From Neelides folsomi (Eukaryota > Arthropoda > Collembola > Neelipleona > Neelidae), in the NCBI GenBank assembly GCA_034687125.1, contig JAQGBZ010000662.1:1-22140 (forward strand): 22,140 bases of DNA. Reading direction: 5' to 3'. The notes under the pieces were generated by a model, which saw nothing but the letters and a program-made list of their open reading frames with translations, did no database searches and was not told the DNA's origin. Positions within the stretch are counted from its first letter, which is position 1. Each line of letters opens with the position of its first letter. Both the position numbers and the translations under genes were made by a program. Shown here piece by piece: positions 18,567 to 22,140 of the stretch.

Positions 18567-21348
18567 ATGTTTTTTCAAATATTTGTAATATCAGCGATCA
18601 CGTTAATTTATTTATTAATGTTCAGAAAAAGGAGTAATTATCCTAACGGTAAAATCTCTTTAATGAGATTAAATTATATTAAATATCCTTTTAAATCTGA
18701 ATACAAAAGAATTCAATCTCTATTTTATTGAATTTCAAGGTCCTTGGCGTTTGCCAATTATTGGTAATTTGCATCAACTTGGTGAATTTCCTGAAGTAAA
18801 ACTCGTCGAATGGCAGAAGAAATTTGGCCCAATCATTTCACTCAAAATGGGATCACTTGAGTAAAAACCAAACAATCAATAAACAATATTTATATGAGAT
18901 TTACAATGTTTTTACTTAAATCATAAAAACGATTTGTTCTATTCAGGACGATTGTGATCAATGATTATAAAATGATCCGTGAAGTTTTGGCTCATCCAGC
19001 CGTTGTTGGAAGAACCCCATGGGCTCCTTTTTTACAAAGAAACAAAGGACACAATAAGTTTAGAGGTTCATTATTTTAATTATTCTTATTATTCTTTACT
19101 ATACCTAAAAGTAAGTAAAATTAATATAGAATTTAATACCCATATACAAATCTTCCATATTTAATTACACAAATATACAAATCTTAAAGTTGCAGTCATT
19201 GTATGCACAAAAAATCACACCTTATGTCAAACCCTTCAAGAAATAGAACGGAAAATCTTGGTAAGAAATTACATTAACTTTAGCCTTTAGATTTTCCTTT
19301 ATATTTCTTGCTGGGTGTCTATTTAATGATAGTTTTATGATATATGTTAAAAATGATGATCCAATTTCAACAATTAAATAACTTAAAATGAAAATAGCAA
19401 TTTGGAATATTTATTGAAATATTTATTATTATTTTCTATACCTGTTTTTGTATTGTACCGAACCATAAGTGTGTATGAAAATTATCTTATAAATGGTCGG
19501 GTAAGTCGGAATGAAATATACACAACAAAACATAAACACGAACTATTTATATTTTTTCAAAGAGTCAATAATTTTATAATTATTAATATGATATTAGGCA
19601 AATAAGTTATTTATATTTTTATTCAGTAAGGATTCGTTCATTCATAAATGTATAAAACAGATCATGTTACATAGCTTTATACATTAACTTATATGCAACT
19701 TATTAATCCTTAAATACAATGAATGTTCTTGATAAATATATGTACAATATTTCATATACCATACATACTAACATTAAGTGATATATACTTAATGTTAGTA
19801 TGTATGGTACACTAGGTAGGTAAATATTATATTACATATTGTGTATATATGGTTGTTGCAATTAATGTTAAATGAATTGTGTATTATGTTATGTATTAAA
19901 TGGAAAATTAACTATTTGGATTTTTTAAAAATATTTTTAGGTATTGTAATAAACGAAGGCAAACCTTACTTTGAACAAAAGCCCTTTGCTATTAAAAATC
20001 TCAAAGAATTTGGTTTTGGTAAATCTTGGATTGAATGTTTGATTTTGGAAGAGATTGAAATTCTTATTGAAAACATTAAAGCTGAAAATGGAGCTCCGAT
20101 CGAATTGGATTTTCTATTTAATATCCCATCGTTGAATTCCCTCATGGTGATGTTATTGGGAAAGAAAATGGATCCAAAAGATCTCGAGTTTATTCAAATG
20201 GTCAAAAATATGCGAGTGTAAGGAAAATCTTTAAATTTTGATTAATTTATTGAACTTAATTAATCAATTACAATCTAATCCTAATCTAATTAAGATTAAT
20301 ATAAGTTAATTAAATAAATAAATAAAAATCTTAATTAAACAACGTAAAATTATTTTCAATTTCACCATTAGTGTGAATCCAGATAAAATGTCAATTGAAG
20401 CAGCTTCAATAGTTCTTCCATGGATTAACAAAATTTCCAAGAAGTGGTCGGGATATAACAATACTGTTTATTGCCTCCTTGAAGTTCGGAAGTTTATTGA
20501 GAAATTTGTTAAACAACACGAAGAATCAAAAAGGGAAAAGGGAAACCCGAGAGATTTAATTGAAGCATATCTCGACCAAATCGAAAACACAAAAGATCAA
20601 AATTCAAGTTTCTATAAGGAAGATGGAATGGAAAATCTCATTATTACACTTTTTGATTTTATTCTTGGGGGTAATTAAAATATCATTTAATTAATCAAAA
20701 TTCAATTAATCAAAATTTAACTAATTATAATTTAATTAAAATTTAATTAAAATGATTTAATTTCTAGGTGGAGATACAACGAGACAATCGTTGACATGGA
20801 TCTGCGTCACCTTGGTAAAGTTTCCCCAATTTCAAGAAAAAGTGCGGGAAGAAATTATTCGCGTCACAGGAAATAGAACGCCATCAATTTCTGACAAGAA
20901 TAAGATGCCGTACACTGAAGGATTCATTAATGAATGTTTTCGGTTTAGCACATTGGCGCCTTTAGGATTTCCCAGAAGATCTGTTGAGCCTTTTGAATTC
21001 CACGGGTTTAAAATTCCCGCCAATACGAATATTATTTACAATGAATATGCAGCTCACAATGATCAAAATGCATGGGGAGATCCGGAAAATTTTCGACCTG
21101 AGAGATTTTTTAATTCTGACGGAACGAAGAAAAAATGCGAAGGATTTTTTCAATTTGGCTATGGGAAAAGAGCATGTGTCGGGGAAATGTTTGCAAGGGA
21201 TACAATTTTCATTTTTGTGACGAATCTAGTCAAGAATTTCATTTTGGCTCCCGATCCAACAAATCCACAAAAACCACATTTAAATTATAAAAATTGTCTT
21301 TTCACTTCTCAACCAACTTACGATAAAATATCTTTTGTTAAAATTTAA
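18567..21348 (+). CDS. Cytochrome P450, microsomal, CYP2-clan-like
   Basis: Six exons: 18567-18648, 18740-18860, 18947-19065, 19941-20217, 20372-20670 and 20768-21348; 492 aa, normal for the family. The N-terminal ER anchor is about residues 3-18, then basic RKR and the PNGPWRLPIIGNLHQLG hinge typical of CYP2-clan enzymes. The I-helix reads GGGDTT (299-304), the K-helix ExxR is Glu355-Arg358, the FRPERF motif follows, and the heme loop FGYGKRACVG places the axial ligand at Cys436. Oddities: the C-helix WxxxR motif is Tyr117...Lys121 (PYFEQK), so the usual heme-propionate arginine is replaced. The donor of the 875-bp third intron is a weak GTTCAT. Such enzymes are heme-thiolate monooxygenases that use CYP reductase; the substrate is unknown. 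Family numbering needs a database comparison. Confidence 0.88.
19757..19809. repeat. Perfect inverted repeat (23-bp arms, 7-nt loop) in P450 intron 3
   Basis: The left arm is 19757-19779, the loop 19780-19786 (gatatat) and the right arm 19787-19809. The arms are perfectly complementary. Flanks (about 19735-19756 and 19810-19840) show weak further pairing. It could be the core of a small MITE or a transcribed hairpin. Confidence 0.85.
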
Positions 21349-21349
21349 T

Positions 21350-21930
21350 TCATCTTTTAGCATCGACAAATCATTTACTAATTGGACTTTTTATTTTTCC
21401 ATAATTAGAATAATTACATATATATTATTATAAAGTAGCATATATTTAATATTAAAATTAGGTTAAGGTTAATAAATACAAAGTGGATACAGATACTTGT
21501 CTTATTATATGTATACCATATAAATAGTAAGATGTTATTGAATGTGTGAATAAATTCTATGACTTTAATTTAACTGATTTTATTTCCTGGACCCTTTACA
21601 ATAATCGACATTTATTGATTTTGCAATTTCAATATCCAATTCATATTAAAATTTTACATTCATTATTATTAAAATGAACAAATTGTATAAACTTTTCATT
21701 TTATATTATACAGGCATTCTATCTGATTACAATTTTTTATTTTCAATAAAGATAATTGGCACATTGATATAAGGAGTAAGTTTGAATAGGAATTTCCATA
21801 GGATTGTGTAAATAAAAAATCATAATTATAATAAAAAATAATAATTATAATCAATTATAAAATTTAAAGAGATTCAAGAATAAGAATAAACTTATTAATA
21901 CAATTAGACTATAAATGAACTTAGTGAAGA
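21350..21930. other. 3' flank of the P450 gene, AT-rich
   Basis: Contains a candidate poly(A) signal AATAAA at 21471-21476, about 120 nt after the stop, and another at about 21549. Beyond that the sequence is simple A/T with no gene recognised. Confidence 0.4.
21471..21476 (+). terminator. Candidate poly(A) signal of the P450 gene
   Basis: AATAAA about 120 nt after the P450 stop codon. Confidence 0.35.
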
Positions 21931-21962
21931 GACTAATGAATAGGGTGCCACAACCAGACCGA

Positions 21963-22140
21963 CCAGACCCGACAAGTCCAATTCCCGATGGCCCGACATA
22001 CACCAGACCCGACAATTGCACCGACACATTACAAATGTATCATAGATGTCGACCCGACTTACTCCAGACCCGACAATTGCACCGACACATTACAAATGTA
22101 TCATAGATGTCGACCCGACTTACTCCAGACCCGACAATTG
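21963..22140. repeat. 61-bp GC-richer satellite, truncated by window end
   Basis: Units beginning ccagacccgacaattgcacc start at 22003, 22064 and 22125, exactly 61 bp apart; the first two are near-identical. A diverged partial unit precedes them (about 21963-22002). The word CCGAC/CCCGAC recurs within each unit. The period is not a multiple of three, so the open frame across it is not a protein. The array continues past the window. Confidence 0.9.

Noticed and set aside
21915..22106. Open frame across the right-edge satellite
   Set aside because: The 61-bp period shifts frame at every unit, so a repeated protein cannot be intended.
1..22140. CRISPR array, tRNA, rRNA or bacterial operon
   Set aside because: Repeats are either coding, minisatellite or satellite without unique spacers; no tRNA cloverleaf or rRNA segment was recognised; genes have introns.

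Overview
The window reads as nuclear DNA of an AT-rich invertebrate, most likely an arthropod. The evidence is short GT-AG introns (about 70-180 bp), eukaryotic multi-exon genes, a Tc1-like transposon relic, microsatellites and a 61-bp satellite. FkbM-type methyltransferases and CYP2-clan P450s of this kind are common in springtails and crustaceans, so a springtail-like hexapod or crustacean is my guess. I cannot name the species.

Layout, left to right. (1) 1-715: a 15-bp tandem repeat, then a frameshifted relic of exon 3 of the next gene. (2) 716-2640: intergenic DNA with a 31-bp minisatellite. (3) 2650-7571 (+): a five-exon gene for a protein of about 1,500 aa. It joins the end of a Death-fold domain, an NB-ARC (STAND) NTPase, a helical linker and about 20 near-identical 33-aa ankyrin repeats, an animal NLR/APAF1-like plan. 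Its 5' end is ambiguous: either a spliced intron or two single-base losses in the Death-domain exon. (4) 8040-9130: a Tc1/mariner relic and a GC-richer patch full of GGGCTA/TAGCCC palindromes. (5) 9213-9525 (-): a small two-exon gene for a secreted Cys-rich peptide. (6) 9530-11700: long AT-rich intergenic DNA. (7) 11714-13453 (+): a six-exon ABHD12-type lysophospholipid lipase with an intact catalytic triad. (8) 13676-15622 (-): a six-exon type II membrane FkbM-like methyltransferase that continues into a C-terminal ricin-B (R-type) lectin domain and carries one in-frame TGA. (9) 16374-17450 (-): a two-exon beta-1,3-galactosyltransferase (GT31). (10) 18567-21348 (+): a six-exon microsomal cytochrome P450 with a perfect 23-bp-arm hairpin in its large intron. 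(11) 21960-22140: a 61-bp satellite running off the end.

How the genes relate. The two minus-strand genes both encode type II membrane enzymes and lie head to tail, which suggests secretory-pathway glycan modification. ABHD12 and the methyltransferase are convergent, and their 3' ends probably overlap. The NLR-like gene is the most striking item: it looks like an intracellular sensor with a fast-evolving repeat array, and a dead paralogue piece lies beside it. The methyltransferase-lectin fusion is the second.

Exon coordinates were assembled by eye from splice consensus, reading-frame phase and family similarity. No alignment or transcript data were available.
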